Positions 25,771 to 38,783 of a stretch of DNA of 64,000 nt are shown here, one piece after another (the stretch's first letter is position 1; every line of letters begins with the position of its first letter). Source of the DNA: Lottia gigantea (taxonomy: Eukaryota > Mollusca > Gastropoda > Lottiidae); assembly GCF_000327385.1 (NCBI RefSeq), contig NW_008710145.1, forward strand, positions 62,001 through 126,000. The letters run 5' to 3'. Under the pieces are notes generated by a model. The model made no database searches and had not been told where the DNA came from. It saw nothing but the letters and a program-made list of their open reading frames with translations. Position numbers and translations under genes: made by a program.

Positions 25771-28700
25771 CAGTTTGCTAATAATGTATTGTGATTCATT
25801 GTATACCCATTTCTTTTATTATCAACCTACAGCCACCAATGTTTTGTTTTGAAGATAAACTTAACGTCACCTTTCATTGTTCAGACTTTCTCTTCTTTCT
25901 CTTGCACAGGATTCGTAAATTTATGAAACGGCACATACACCTATTATTCTGGACCGTGAACATAACATAAAAAACTGTTTGATATAACAGAATAGATGAA
26001 AATACGTGCTTGAAATATGATCAGATGTTTTTATATTTTACTTCTTTTCCCGGTCAGTTAGTACATTACCCCAACAATAGCGTGTGGATGTACCCAAATT
26101 CTTCCACCAAACAGCGCACTCTGTGGTATTTGTTACTGATATATACATTACAGAGGAAAATTACGTGTGTTTACTTACAGACAGATTATTTTATTATAGG
26201 GTCCTAATAATTATTATCATTATCATAGTTTTATAGAATATTATGTAAATATTGAACAAAATAAACCTTAATTCAAATAATTAGATTAATTAAATTGTTT
26301 TTTACCCAAAAATTGGAAGTAGAATATATATTTTTTAACATTAATATGACACTTCCGGTTCAACCAGATGTGATTGTTTTTTGAAACCTGGGTGTATAAA
26401 ATTATTCAGCTGTTTAAAAACGATTTGAAGAACTATTTTTAAATGGTTTGCAATAACATTTAAATCTAATCAGAATCGTAAAATAATATGAAATTTCAAG
26501 CTAATTCGCAGGTATAACTAAGACGCACAAGCAGAATTTAGATACTTACTAGATACACTAATTGACCATCACTGACTTTAATCAATAAGCAAAATGATAT
26601 GAAAAAATGAATTGAGTTGTGACGTTTCTGGACTAATATATACGGAACTGTAATCCAGAGTGTAGTTTATGTTTTGTTGTAGGAACATCTTCGAAGTCCG
26701 ATACAAGTGTCAAATTTATAATGTATTTGGGTTCAGATAAGATATCACTTTATATTATTAGTATATTGTATAATTTTAGGATTATGATGGAATTTCTATT
26801 TGATTCACAATGAAAAATAATAAAGTTATTTACTGAAATTTTCCTAAAGAATTTATATTTGTGATGTCCGTATTGACCGATCATGTAAAAATCCGTTCCT
26901 TTATAATTTAGTTTTAATGATATTTTAAATTTGGAGTAAATCCGAATATGAACACCACCTCATATCTGGGCAATAATCTGCTCGGCGGTTCTAATTATTT
27001 TTGATATATTTTTTGTTCGAATTATAGCTTTTCAAAAGGAATATATGCTCAAATAGTTGATTAAAAAAACTGAAAGGGTGAATACAACTATCTGTGAACC
27101 ATGTCAGAATTTAAATCTGTCATGGTTTTATGTGCGAAGCTTTAAATTGAATGGCAGATCAGTTTACTAACAACCCAGACGTGGTATCTGAAAATGACTC
27201 GACTCGTCACTTTCAATGTAGGTTCTTGGTCAAGTGTTTGCTAAAACGAAATAAGGAGAGCAGAAATTTATCTCGATTAGCTGGAAAACAACTCTTTGGG
27301 CAATTGTATTCGTTTACCAGAAGAAGATATAATTGATATATATCGTCTTTGAGGAAAAAAGAAAATACCAACCCCGACATTTACTTGTAATTATTGGGTA
27401 CTTTTCTTCATTTTTAAACGTTTGAGGATGGGAATAATTAAACAAAACTTGAGTTTGAACATAAAAATTAATCATTTTCAGTTCAAATTGTTTGAAACTA
27501 TTGTAATTATTTCCGATTAATCATAGATCACTTCATCACTCAGTTATGATCCAGAGTTCATTTTAGTTTAAATCAGTTTTGTTTTCAGAATATCGTAAGG
27601 GGGAAATAAAGGCTGCTTACTATAAAAATAATTTCTGCGAAACTTGTTATGAATTTCTGTTTAAAAATGACTGAAAATGTCAAATTGTCTACCTATGTAA
27701 ACATTATTCTTCCAATATTATCAGATTTAGAATAAATTAGAATCCCCCTCCCCCCCCCTTTAAAAAAAAAGGCCGCTTTACTTACAAACGGATTGGTGAC
27801 GTCATGTTTTTGAGAAATAAAAATCGGAATAACTAAAAAAATATGATGGATTTCTTGATTGTGTTATCAATTAGAATTTTCTACAACTACATTTTTATTT
27901 TTGATATGTGAAATATTTAACATATTGGTAAGTCCAAGAACCTTTTAAAAATCAAGACTACTATTTACGTTCACGATTTATCATTACACTTTACAGATAA
28001 TATCGTTCTTCAAGAGTTCCAATATCATTTGTCACTATTCATGACATGACAAAGTAAAATCCTACAATTACCATCACAATATTCTCCGTCATCAAATTTT
28101 GTTTTTTGTCTTAGGTAACGCTACCGGTTGAAAATTTCTATAAGTATAAGGCAATACAAACGTTATGAGATATATTTAAACGATTTCAGTATTGTAATTT
28201 ATTGTAATATATGCACAAAACTTACCTATTTCAGTTTTATCATAATATATAGTAATATATTTACAGCACTAAAATCATCCAAAAACTCATTATTCAAATA
28301 ACTAAATGATTTTTATTCTGAAATATGAGTCTAGAAAGACAGACGAGTCAATTGAACAATGAAGTCTTCAGTGATAATAATGGGGGGTCAACATACTCGT
28401 AAAATGAAGTTAGTTTTTATGAATAGAAAATATTATTTAATTGAGTATTGACAGTCATAAACAATGATCCACCATTAGAAATATCTGACTACCAGACGCC
28501 GTAAACCACAGGGAACAGAAATATAATGGTGTCCTCATTTCACAAACAGACATAAGGTAGACACACGATGATATCTATAAGAAATATGATGGATTTAATG
28601 TTTCACATCACATATTTCTTAGTAGCATTTTTTGCGTTTATATTTAATTAATTATTATGTAGTTCTGATAACTTTTAAAGATTTGTTGACTATGATAATA

Positions 28701-29487
28701 GCCGAAATTGTCAACATTTTTAAATAAAAAAAGTTGCATTTATCTTCATAAGTTTAGTTTTATTTTTGTATTTTTGAAGAAATTTTTACGAACATTGTTC
28801 AAGAGATATCTATATGACACGATTTTAAATGTTTGCCAGGCTCAGGTTTTGAAATAAATATTTCTTTCATATTTTTATAAATTATTCTTTATTTCATTAC
28901 CTTTCTGGTCCTTCGAAAATATTTTAAGAGCCATGGAAAGGTTCTTTCTTGCAGATGTGTACTCATACCGTTACCCCCAAAAATATTATTTACCTTCATT
29001 CGTACTATAATTAGCGTTAACAAGTTTAACCAAATTAACTTGAATGGTTGGCAAACATTTTGCATAAACATGCAAAAAGGATATAAATTGTTTAGAAATG
29101 CGAAAGTTGATTATTTGAATTTTAAGTGTCATTGGTGCCTGAATAATTATATAGGTCTACACCAAGTAACCGACTTAAAAAAGTATCCTCACTTATTTTC
29201 AACCATATCGTAACCGATAGCCCCGTTTTAAGAATTAGGAGTACCAAAAAATATTTAAACCTATCAATTCTACAAAATCTACATTTTCTGGGACATTTAT
29301 ATTTTTTATTTCATGGTATTAAATAAATATTATAACTTATAACTTATAACACTATTATTCAAGATTATATTCCAAAACTGCGATAATAAAACCCATACGT
29401 TCTTATCAGTTTTAGACGCCAAGTCATTGAAACACTAACAAGTGGTTTTACAATGACCTTGGCCAGAAAAACTAAAAATGTCCTTTT

Positions 29488-30314
29488 GAGTGCTGAGGTA
29501 TCTTGGCTGGCTATAGAATAAACTACTTGGTGAGTGCCGAGATATTTTGGCTGTCTACAGAATAAACTATTTGGTGAGTGCCGAGATATCTTGGCTGTCT
29601 ACAGAATAAACTATTTGGTTAGTGCCGAGATACCTTGGCTGTCTACAGAATAAACTACTTAGTGAGTGCCGAGATATCTTGGCTGTCTACAGAATAAACT
29701 ATTTGGTGAGTGCCGAGATATCTTGGCTGTCTACAGAATAAACTATTTGGTGAGTGCTAAGATATCTTGGCTGTCTACAGAATAAACTATTTGGTGAGTG
29801 CCGAGATATCTTGGTTGGCTACAGAATAAAATATTCAGTGAGTGCTAAGATATTTTGGGTAGCTACAGAATAAACTATTTGGTGAGTGCTAAGATATCTT
29901 GGCTGTCTACAGAATAAACTATTTGGTGAGTGCTAAGATATCTTGGCTGTCTACAGAATAAACTATTTGGTGAGTGCCGAGATATCTTGGCTGTCTACAG
30001 AATAAACTATTTGGTGAGTGCTAAGATATCTTGGGTAGCTACAGAATAAACTCATGAGTAAGGTCTGAGGTATCTTGGCTGGCTACAGAAGAAATTATCG
30101 AGTAAATGGTGGAATATCTTGGCTGGTTACAAAATAAACTACTCGGTAAGGACTGAGATATCACGGTTGGCTACAGAATATACTAATGAGTAAGTGCTGG
30201 GATATTTTGGCTGGATACAAAATAAACTACTAAGCAAGGGCCTTGATATCTTGGCTAGCTGCTAAATAAACTACTCATTAAGGGTCGGGATATCTTGGCT
30301 GGCTGCAGAATAAA
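29488..30314. repeat. 44-bp minisatellite, about 19 copies
   Basis: The unit reads TTGGTGAGTGCCGAGATATC followed by TTGGCTGTCTACAGAATAAACTAT. The period is 44 bp between successive GGTGAGTG motifs. Middle copies (29.53-30.05 kb) are most alike and those at the edges diverge. Variants alternate between CCGAGATATC and CTAAGATATC. Confidence 0.92.
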
Positions 30315-30570
30315 AGAGTGACAGAAGAGAAGGGTTGCGGAGGAAGAAATGGTAAAAGAGATTGGTTGAGAAAAAAACCAGGTGGTAGAAGAAAAGGGTT
30401 AAGGAAGAAAGAGGTGATAGAAGAGAAGGGTTGAGAGAGAAAGAATGGTAGAAGAGAAGGGTTAAGAGAGAAAGAGGTGGTAGAAGAGAAGGGTTAAGAG
30501 AGAAAGAGGTGGTAGAGGAGAAGGGTTGAGGAAGAAAGAGGTGAAGAAGACAAGGGTTGAGAGAGAAGAA
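30315..30570. repeat. 32-bp purine-rich minisatellite, about 8 copies
   Basis: The unit is GTAGAAGAGAAGGGTTAAGA plus GAGAAAGAGGTG, with a measured period of 32 bp between copies at 30,449, 30,481 and 30,513. It directly abuts the 44-bp array. The strand asymmetry (almost all purine) produces a false long ORF on the opposite strand. Confidence 0.88.
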
Positions 30571-32214
30571 GGTTGGAAGTTTCGGAGTCGAAAAATCTTT
30601 CCTAAAATTTGTAAATTTAATTTTAGTTGTTGAAGGGAGACAATCGTACATAAATAACCTCAGACCGAAATCGTTTTCAACATTTCTATAAAGGGATATA
30701 ACCCATTACCAATAATAAAACCAGATCAAAGTAATCTTTGGTTTAATGCAGAGACAAAATGATCGGAATAAATAATGTAACTCTTAAATTGCTCACTTTC
30801 GAACTGTGTAAATTTAAATTTAAAACACCGTCTTTTGATATCCTTGTACAATAAAGCCGTTTTTTCCTTCTTTCAAAAGATGTTAAACTTGTCTTGGAGC
30901 GATCGTGGCTACATTTTTTATCTGATGTGTTTAAACTTCGTGATTTATTTGGATGATAGGTTGGGTTATTGCCTTTTACACAGCTAAAATACGTCAAAAT
31001 TGATCTGTGAAAAACAGTTTTGCTAACTTTTTGATAAAACTTTTTAATAGCTAAAAATACAACCAAATAGGTAAGTAGATTCATGAATATTATAAAGTTG
31101 AAGATTAGGCTTCCATATTCCATAAAAGACATAGCCTACTTTCACAAAATAAGTTAGATTTTAATATTTGAAATAGCAGTGTTTTGAAAATTTCCTGTCA
31201 AGAAATGCAATGGCGAAAGTAATTACATGTATTCTAAATTCACTTGGTCAATGTGGCCAAATTTTTTTTTTTTTGGCACAACTTGTCCTGACTTGAGCTT
31301 TTTGACTGTAGTTTTTAAATGTTCCTGTTTTCAGTTTTATTTTATTCAGTTAAGGCTGGGAAAATAAAGGGATGATTTCTGAGTTTCCATTGCTACTGGC
31401 AGAAATTCGTTCACTCTTTCTGTTTGGTTAATTAAGACGAATCTGAATGAAAGCACTGGTCTCAGCAATAGATAAGCTTATTAACATCTTGAGCGCTTGT
31501 CTATACCAAAAACTAAAACCAACAAACATTATCAGCTAAGGTACCTGAACAAAAATCTCCAAGAAATAATATTCATAATATTGGTTGTCTCCCTTTACAT
31601 ATTGAGTTTTGACCTTTATTTCTACTATAACATTATTGAATGCATTAAAAGTGCACAGTATGGAAAACAACAATACAACAAGAAGTCAATCTGACCCAGA
31701 TCAAAATTGAATTCGCACATGCATGGGTCACAGTTTCGCTCAAATTAGGTCGCTTATATTCAATCAATATATATACACATATATATATATGACAATTTGC
31801 ATCTATGAATGCACGTTTTCAACGATCATATTCGTCTTAATACTTGTCTAATGAGCCAATAGAATTCCATCCATTCCATCTATTAATAAACCGTATGGGT
31901 ATGATGCTTATGATAATCCCCGAGACAGAGATGAAAGAACCTTTTAACGCATATTAACGTTTATAATAATGACAGCTTTGCATACTGCCGATCAGTCGAG
32001 GATTTCTCGAACACGTTCGAAGAGGACAATGTTCTTTGAATGTCATTGACTATTATTAAATAAGAACTCGTCAAGATCAGTTTTTAACATGATAGTGTTT
32101 TGTCTTATTGTGTGCGACTGATTCGGATAAAGCTATATATGCGTAGGCCTATGTTATTTGATGTGTTCTACCTTGATGAAGGCTTTATTATTGATATCCC
32201 TTGACCTAATCAAA
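30571..32214. other. Intergenic, no supported gene
   Basis: Holds the second copy of the short repeat at 31,444-31,484, a poly-T run near 31,261, an alternating TA/CA run near 31,767-31,790 and a 129-codon - strand ORF (30,743-31,132) with one hydrophobic segment and no family match. Confidence 0.45.
31444..31484 (+). repeat. Dispersed repeat shared with 16,109-16,157
   Basis: Second copy of TGAAAGCACTGG...CAATAGATAAGCTTATTAA. Confidence 0.55.
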
Positions 32215-32376
32215 AAGAGTCCAAATCAAGTTGTTAGACAAATAGGAGATAGAGTTTTCGTTCGATTTCAATGGAACTTGGTATGTGTTTTTTGGTGAGG
32301 TCTCAGATAAGTTGATCTTTTACCTTTAAATTTTGTAACTGCTGCAGTGGGCGTATGTTACTTGTGAAGCTATCTT
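32215..32376 (+). mobile_element. Helentron-like family 1, 3'-end fragment
   Basis: GTGGGCGTAT at 32347-32356 is exact, followed by a weakened hairpin (GTTACTTGTGAAGCTATC). Upstream sequence keeps the GATTTCAATGGAACTTGGTA type of unit. Confidence 0.5.
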
Positions 32377-32399
32377 AAGTCATTGGCCTTGACCTGGTA

Positions 32400-32797
32400 A
32401 GAGTGTCCAATTTGACAATATTTTTTTTATTTTTCATCGATGTTGATGGTACACATTTGGGAAACCTTGGTCTGTGTATTCCCGAGATCTTAGACAGAAC
32501 TGAATGAAGGATTGAGGCAGGTGGTTAATATGATAGGACCAATTTTGAAAACATCATGTTTATATGATTAGTGGGGAATCAGTGAACTACACAAACATAC
32601 GTTGGTCTTTCAAATGGTTAGGATTTTGTCAGTATGACATGTTTTTGTTTCATTCAGATATTTTCAAGTATTTGGATTATTTCTGTTGATTTCTCGAGAG
32701 CTTATAATGTCGACTGTAACATTCAGAGCAAAAACAAAAACACGGATATTTTCTGACAGTTGCCGTGGTCGTATGCAACTTTGCTTGGCAAGTTATT
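32400..32797 (+). mobile_element. Helentron-like family 1, diverged 3'-end fragment
   Basis: CTGACAGTTGCC, then GTGGTCGTAT (32765-32774) and a CTTTGCTTGGCAAGTT hairpin, in the same order as the intact termini. It lies head to tail with the 32.3 kb copy. Confidence 0.45.
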
Positions 32798-32799
32798 TT

Positions 32800-33840
32800 T
32801 TTGGTCATTCAGGATTAATCGAACGTAGAATTAAATACTGATAGTTTTGTCATGTATTGGTGTTTGTTATTATTTGCGAGATAATATCTGTGGGCGGAAC
32901 AGAAGAAAACAAGGTGATCCTCTTTCAAGAGACTTCAATTTATGATATTTTAAATGCCCGTGGCAATTCAATTCATACTCCAGCTGTGAAATCTTACAAT
33001 ATATTATCTAGACATAATTAGATTTATATTTTAAGAAAGTAATAGAACTCGAAACTAAAGTACAGAAAGAACAAATGTTACTAAACATTGAACAAGAGTT
33101 ACCGATCCATAACAGACATGAACAGGAGATGCACAACGATAAAAAGTGGAATAAATATGAGATATTAATTAGAGGCCATACTGATGTTAATTGGAGATAT
33201 AAATTGTATATATTTGATTGAGAGATGAAAATTATGGAGAAAAATACAAAACATATAAATTATGAAAGGTGAACAGGAGAACCATACACAGTGTGTTCGA
33301 TGTTAATAGGGATAGAACAAACGGGAACGACATGAATGAATATACAATAAAATAAATAAATAAATATAAGACGAATATAGGGTATAATTGAAGATGGGTT
33401 TCCTTATTTTCATTTTTGAAAATGAAAATGCTAATACTTATAATTATATGAATAGAAAGTAGGGGTGTTCTAATGACTTGGTAAAATACCAGTTTGTCTC
33501 ACATCTCACAATTAATTCATAAATAGCTAAATTATAAGAGAAATTACGTAAGCGGAATTACAATGAGTGACCGATCAAGAAAGGTCATAAGGTATTTTTT
33601 TGCTTATCCAGACTGTACTAACATGGTCATTTATGATTGGTTAAAACTGTTAATTATATGCAATAACATAATGATATGATTAAGAATATATGACAATTCA
33701 TAAGAAACACCAATTAATCAAATAGTTTGCCTTATTTGACACTAACAAATAAAGAAACGCATCTTTAATGTTTGCTTTTGTTTGCGCTTTTCAACGAATC
33801 TTTAAACAAACCAAATAGGAATATAAGATATAATCTAGAG
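32800..33840. other. Intergenic, nothing recognised
   Basis: A-rich sequence with a short AAAT run near 33,350. No ORF of note. Confidence 0.5.
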
Positions 33841-34084
33841 AACAGGTAGGAATTCAAGCTATAATAATCCAAGATAATATCAAAAGAAACAAGAAGGAAT
33901 TCAAGATATAATCCAAAGCAACGGGTAGGAATCCCAGATATAATCAAGAACAGGACGAAATCGAGAGAAACATACAGGAATACAAGATATAGTCAAGAGA
34001 AACGGGAATTAATAAAAGATGTAAGCAAAAGAAAAGGGAAGGAATCCAGGATATAATCATAGAAACATGAATAATAAACAAGTA
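33841..34084. repeat. Degenerate ~32-bp monomer flank of the 63-bp array
   Basis: Loose copies of GGAATTCAAGATATAATC with AAGAGAAAC spacers, about 30-34 bp apart. They look like older single units from which the 63-bp dimer arose. Confidence 0.6.
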
Positions 34085-35240
34085 GGAATTCAAGATATAA
34101 TCAAAAGAAACAGGAATGAATACAAGATATGATCAAGAGAACAGGTAGGAATACAAGATCTAAACAATAGAAACAGGAATGAATACAAGATATGATCAAG
34201 AGAACAGGTAGGAATACAAGATCTAAACAATAGAAACAGGAATGAATACAAGATATGATCAAGAGAACAGGTAGGAATACAAGATCTTAACAATAAAAAC
34301 AGGAATGAATACAAGGTATAATCAAGAGAACAGGTAGGAATACAAGATCTAAACAATAGAAACATGAATGAATACAAGGTATAATCAAGAGAACAGGTAG
34401 GAATACAAGATATAAACAATAGAAACAGGAATGAATACAAGATATGATCAAGAGAACAGGTAGGAATACAAGATCTAAACAATAGAAACAGGAATGAATA
34501 CAAGGTATAATCAAGAGAACAGGTAGGAATACAATATATAAACAATAGAAACAGGAATGAATACAAGATATGATCAAGAGAACAGGTAGGAATACAAGAT
34601 CTAAACAATAGAAACAGGAATGAATACAAGATATGATCAAGAGAACAGGTAGGAATACAAGATCTAAACAATAGAAACAGGAATGAATACAAGGTATAAT
34701 CAAGAGAACAGGTAGGAATACAATATATAAACAATAGAAACAGGAATGAATACAAGATATGATCAAGAGAACAGGTAGGAATACAAGATCTAAACAATAG
34801 AAACAGGAATGAATACAAGATATGATCAAGAGAACAGGTAGGAATACAATATATAAACAATAGAAACAGGAATGAATACAAGGTATAATCAAGAGAACAG
34901 GTAGGAATACAAGATCTAAACAATAGAAACAGGAATGAATACAAGATATGATCAAGAGAACAGGTAGGAATACAAGATCTAAACAATAGAAACAGGAATG
35001 AATACAAGGTATAATCAAGAGAACAGGTAGGAATACAATATATAAACAATAGAAACAGGAATGAATACAAGATATGATCAAGAGAACAGGTAGGAATACA
35101 AGATCTAAACAATAGAAACAGGAATGAATACAAGGTATAATCAAGAGAACAGGTAGGAATACAATATATAAACAATAGAAACAGGAATAAATACAAGGTA
35201 TAATCAAGAGAACAGGTAGGAATACAATATATAATCAAGA
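34085..35240. repeat. 63-bp minisatellite, 18 copies
   Basis: ACAGGTAGGAATACAA recurs every 63 bp from 34,141 to 35,212. Each unit is a dimer of related halves of about 31 and 32 bp (AGAAACAGGAATGAATACAA... and GAGAACAGGTAGGAATACAA...). The second half carries AGATCT or ATATAT variants. Because 63 is a multiple of three and the unit lacks stops in two - strand frames, it creates two false ORFs of 387 and 306 codons. Confidence 0.95.
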
Positions 35241-35870
35241 GAAACCAACACATGATGTAAAGGGAATGAATTCACGTTTTAATCAAGAGAAACAAGGATG
35301 AACACGAATGTTATGAAGTAAAACAGAACTAAAGATAAGGAGTTAAGAAAATGAAAGCAAGGCAAAGAATATTAATTAATATATAGGTGAGACGGATTTT
35401 AGATCGCATAATTGATCGCATTTCTCGGTACGACTGTACTCGATTTTGTAATCAATAATCATAGCCTACACTACTTATGAAAAAAACTTCACTTCTGAAA
35501 GATGAAAGAGTCTATTTCAATAAGTCAACATATCCACATATTTTTATTCCTGAAGACAATGCAGTGTTCCACCAGTTCTTGTCTTACATCATTCTCATGG
35601 GTTCAAATCAAATATTGTGATTTAGTACTTCCTACCTAGCCAACCATTGTATATAAATATGAAATCAATGATTGGATTTAAACAAAAATACATTGGAGAC
35701 AACGAGTTCATTTTCACCGGATGGCTTTGCTTTTGTGTAAGACGTAAGCTCTTGACTGATCCAAGATGACTTTGTTGCACTGTTATTCGATATTGACATT
35801 TCGTTTTGTGTGGACGTGAGTAGTTACTCGCACAGGATATACCCCTATAGTGTAGGTTCTAAACAGTCCT
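35241..35870. other. Intergenic, nothing recognised
   Basis: No ORF or repeat seen by eye beyond the edge of the 63-bp array. Confidence 0.5.
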
Positions 35871-35872
35871 TA

Positions 35873-36381
35873 ATGCCTAGTTCACACCAACGGTGAATGC
35901 CGCGCTTTAAATCGGCGACCAAAGCGCCATCATTTTTTGTTTACTTTTCAAAAAATATCACGATCTCCTAAGTAATGTTACGCTCTGATAAGTTCTGATA
36001 CGAATTGGTTACGCTTTGGGGACGAATTATTTCCCGATTTGATCAGGCCTTGTTACGCTTTAAATCACGCTTTGATAAACTTTATTAAGCTTTGATGCGG
36101 TTATGACGCTTTAAATCACGCTCTGATACGATTATCAAGCTCTGCTGAACTTTGTTACCCTTTGTTAAGCTTTGATACGTTCTCGGTGCTTTAATCAATT
36201 CGTGACAGAGCGCCCAAAATTTTTAAACAGTTTAAAAAATTTTGGCGCTCTTGTCGAATATCCAGCTTTGCTCAAAGCTTTCCAACGATCTATTACGACC
36301 CTGGCGCTTTAGTCGAGCTTTGTTACGCTTTGTACGCCGCATTAAAGCGCCATCAAAGCGCCGTTGGTGTGAACTGAGCAT
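35873..36381. mobile_element. 509-bp inverted-repeat DNA element (MITE-like), TA duplication
   Basis: The left end ATGCCTAGTTCACACCAACGG matches the inverted right end ATGCTCAGTTCACACCAACGG, with the difference confined to two bases. Both ends are flanked by TA (35871-35872, 36382-36383). The inside is built of repeated GCTTTGATACG / TTACGCTTTG words in both orientations. It has no coding capacity. The TA duplication suggests mobilisation by a Tc1/mariner-type transposase, which is an inference. Confidence 0.7.
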
Positions 36382-36383
36382 TA

Positions 36384-38519
36384 TGGTTCGTATCTACCAT
36401 TAATTGACATTAATCTTGTTATTGTCATGGATATAGAACCCTGAACTTCGCCAAGGATTAAATTTTTAGTTTTGCATTATAATTGCCTTGACGATTGGTT
36501 TCAACATCGATACTTTATTTATCTATCATTGATTCAATCCATACAGCAATCTTCAGTTCTTAAAAATATTGATTAATTCCAGTTACGAAAAATTTGAAAA
36601 AGATTTGAAGTACATGTATATTATTCGTGTTTATTTTTTTCGTATTGACCCTAAAATATGTCGATTTCTCTCACAAGCATTGTTCTAGTTCTTGTCAATA
36701 TACAATGTTAATGTGACATATAACGCTCGCCTGAAATGTCTGATTTTGACCGTGTTCAACTTGGGCTCGATATTTAATTTTTCTAATATAAGATAATAGG
36801 TCTTTATTTCCATGAAAATGGATGTGCATGTAGGCCTATGTTAAAAACTAAAAATCAATAAAATCGAAACATCTAATGTGTAAGGATAGATTTATTATCT
36901 TAGACCAACATTTTCAAATTTCTGAAATGTCAAATCGATGAAAAAGATAAAAGTTAAGAATTGAAGTCTATTATCAAATCAAAATCAGTAAAGACCTACG
37001 ACTATGTGAATAATACTAATTATATATCTCATCGGGTTATAAGAGTGGAACACAATTCTTTCTTGAAATAATTTTCTTGACGCTGCAGGAAATAACTAAA
37101 TAACCCATATAATTATACAACCAATCTGTCTTCAACTTCAAATATATATTTGTCAAAGTATGGCTTAAATCAAAATAAAATGTCTCTTTTACACGTGTAC
37201 TTTTTTTGGTAGAAATTGCATTACATGTGTTTCTTTTTTGTTGTTGCAAGTACAATAAAGTAATGGGTACCTCTTCTGTTGTCCGTTATGGTTTTTAGTC
37301 GAGCTCGGGAGTTTTTTCCCACCAACAGAACTACATACATGACTGCAGTGTACAGATTTATTCTTTGTTTGTGTAGTATTGTCATGTTCCGAACCGGAGG
37401 CAGAATCTATTATGACAATCACGTAACGTTTTGTTCTCGGCTGACTTCTTTGTAGAAGAGCATGAAAAAAATGAAATGGTATAGCATAGAACAGATTAAG
37501 ATTGAAATTATGAAGCACAGGAATCGAAGGAAGGCATATTTAGTCGTGTTAAAGCGGTAAATCAACCCATCACTAAAACCGCCTTGAAACGATCTCAAAT
37601 CGCTTTAACGAAATCCTTTTTCAAACTGATTTCAATTCGCTTTAATGGAAGCGGGTTATCCATCGCGTTTTGCGACAGCGATTATCCACGTCCGCCTATT
37701 ATGTCACAGTCTTCGAAATAACACCACCATACAGTACAATACAAGCTTATTTCTACCATTGTTTTCGTTAGACATCTCATGTCTCGACACCTTGGAATAA
37801 ATGACCCTGTGTGAATAGGTTAAGGGATAGGTTGTTGAGGGTTAAAGCACTGGCAATGAGACGCTTTATAGATTGAAGTGTGACGCTACCAAATTGAATG
37901 TGCTGTAACGAAAACGAATTCAGGGGATCGCTTTCCGGAAATTGGTTTGCTTTACATTTTTCTCTATCAGTCTACATAAACGAACTAATATTACCATTTC
38001 AAATATTTAGTGCGTTTTTAATTCATAATCGAATACTCTCAAGATTTTAATATGTATTATTGATTTGTAAGTGATATTTAGAGGATTACAGCATGTTTTT
38101 ATCATTTAATAGAGAATAATTTTAAAAATTCTGTATATTCAACATGTTATAAAGTACATCGCAATTTAGAATTATTGTAAAGGTTAATAATCAATTCAAG
38201 GGAGTTCCGGAAAATTCCGCGAGGGAAATATATTTACAATAACCAAATGAGATGGAATGGTTTCGAGTTCCGGTTCTTGATGTTGAGTTTCTCTCCTTAT
38301 TTGTTATGTTTTTGAGACCATGCTTCATCTGCTCTGGAGGCCAACCTTTGCGAAATATCCACACAATAAAATTTAATTTCTCGTCTTCTGATAACATAAC
38401 GATTTCTTTGACAGAAAGCATATTGCTTGCTGTGTTAAGCTCCATATAGGAAAACTCTCATTATTTTGAAGCTAGTTAGTATCTCACCTCCTTAATTGCA
38501 CTTTATTGGTATAATAATG
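36384..38519. other. Intergenic, no supported gene
   Basis: Contains an 84-codon (38,191-38,445) and a 109-codon (37,189-37,518) - strand ORF, neither recognisable. CpG-containing sequence around 37.5-37.9 kb has repeated CGCTTTAA words somewhat like the inside of the 35.9 kb element. Confidence 0.4.
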
Positions 38520-38783
38520 GAGACGGTGTACCATGAGGGAAATTTTGCCAGGAAAGCGGCATTATAGCCTGCTCTATATCGATTTCTATGTGTCGAAGGT
38601 TCTTTAACATGCACAGCCTGTACCGCACGGGGCCTCGGTTTGTTCTCCCATCCGAACGGCTCGACACTTTTTTTTTACGTCAACCCTTCCCATTTGCATC
38701 AGGAGTTAAAATAGTCCGATGGTGTTATCTCGACCTTCAGGTTAGCGAGCAAGCATCTAACTCACTAAGCCACCGCGGCTCCC
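38520..38783 (-). mobile_element. tRNA-derived SINE
   Basis: Read on the - strand it starts GGGAGCCGCGGTGGCTTAGTG, which has an A-box-like TGGCTTAGTGAG, with a decayed B box (GGTCGAGAT) about 30 bp on. Next comes CGGATGGGAGAACAAACCGAG, then GTTAAAGAACC and CCTGGCAAAATT. That order is a conserved body found in many invertebrate SINEs. It is moderately diverged. Confidence 0.6.

Larger units (their letters stand above)
24513..29487. other. Intergenic, no supported gene
   Basis: AT-rich. It contains a pair of identical 36-bp direct repeats at 25,165 and 25,735, and a poly-C run at 27,744-27,758 followed by poly-A. ORFs are short and unassignable. Confidence 0.5.

Noticed and set aside
30271-30651. 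126-codon - strand ORF rich in Leu, Ser and Phe
   Set aside because: Antisense of the purine-only 32-bp minisatellite. The composition explains the absence of stops.
30743-31132. 129-codon - strand ORF with one hydrophobic segment
   Set aside because: No family signature. An ORF of this length is expected about once by chance in 64 kb of six-frame sequence.
29488-35240. Regular arrays considered as CRISPR
   Set aside because: The arrays are uninterrupted tandem repeats without unique spacers, in a spliced eukaryotic genome.
34090-35253. 387- and 306-codon - strand ORFs
   Set aside because: They come from the 63-bp tandem repeat, whose length is a multiple of three and whose unit lacks stops. 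Two overlapping frames being open is the expected artefact, not a gene.
37189-38445. 109- and 84-codon - strand ORFs
   Set aside because: No recognisable domain and no convincing splice partners.
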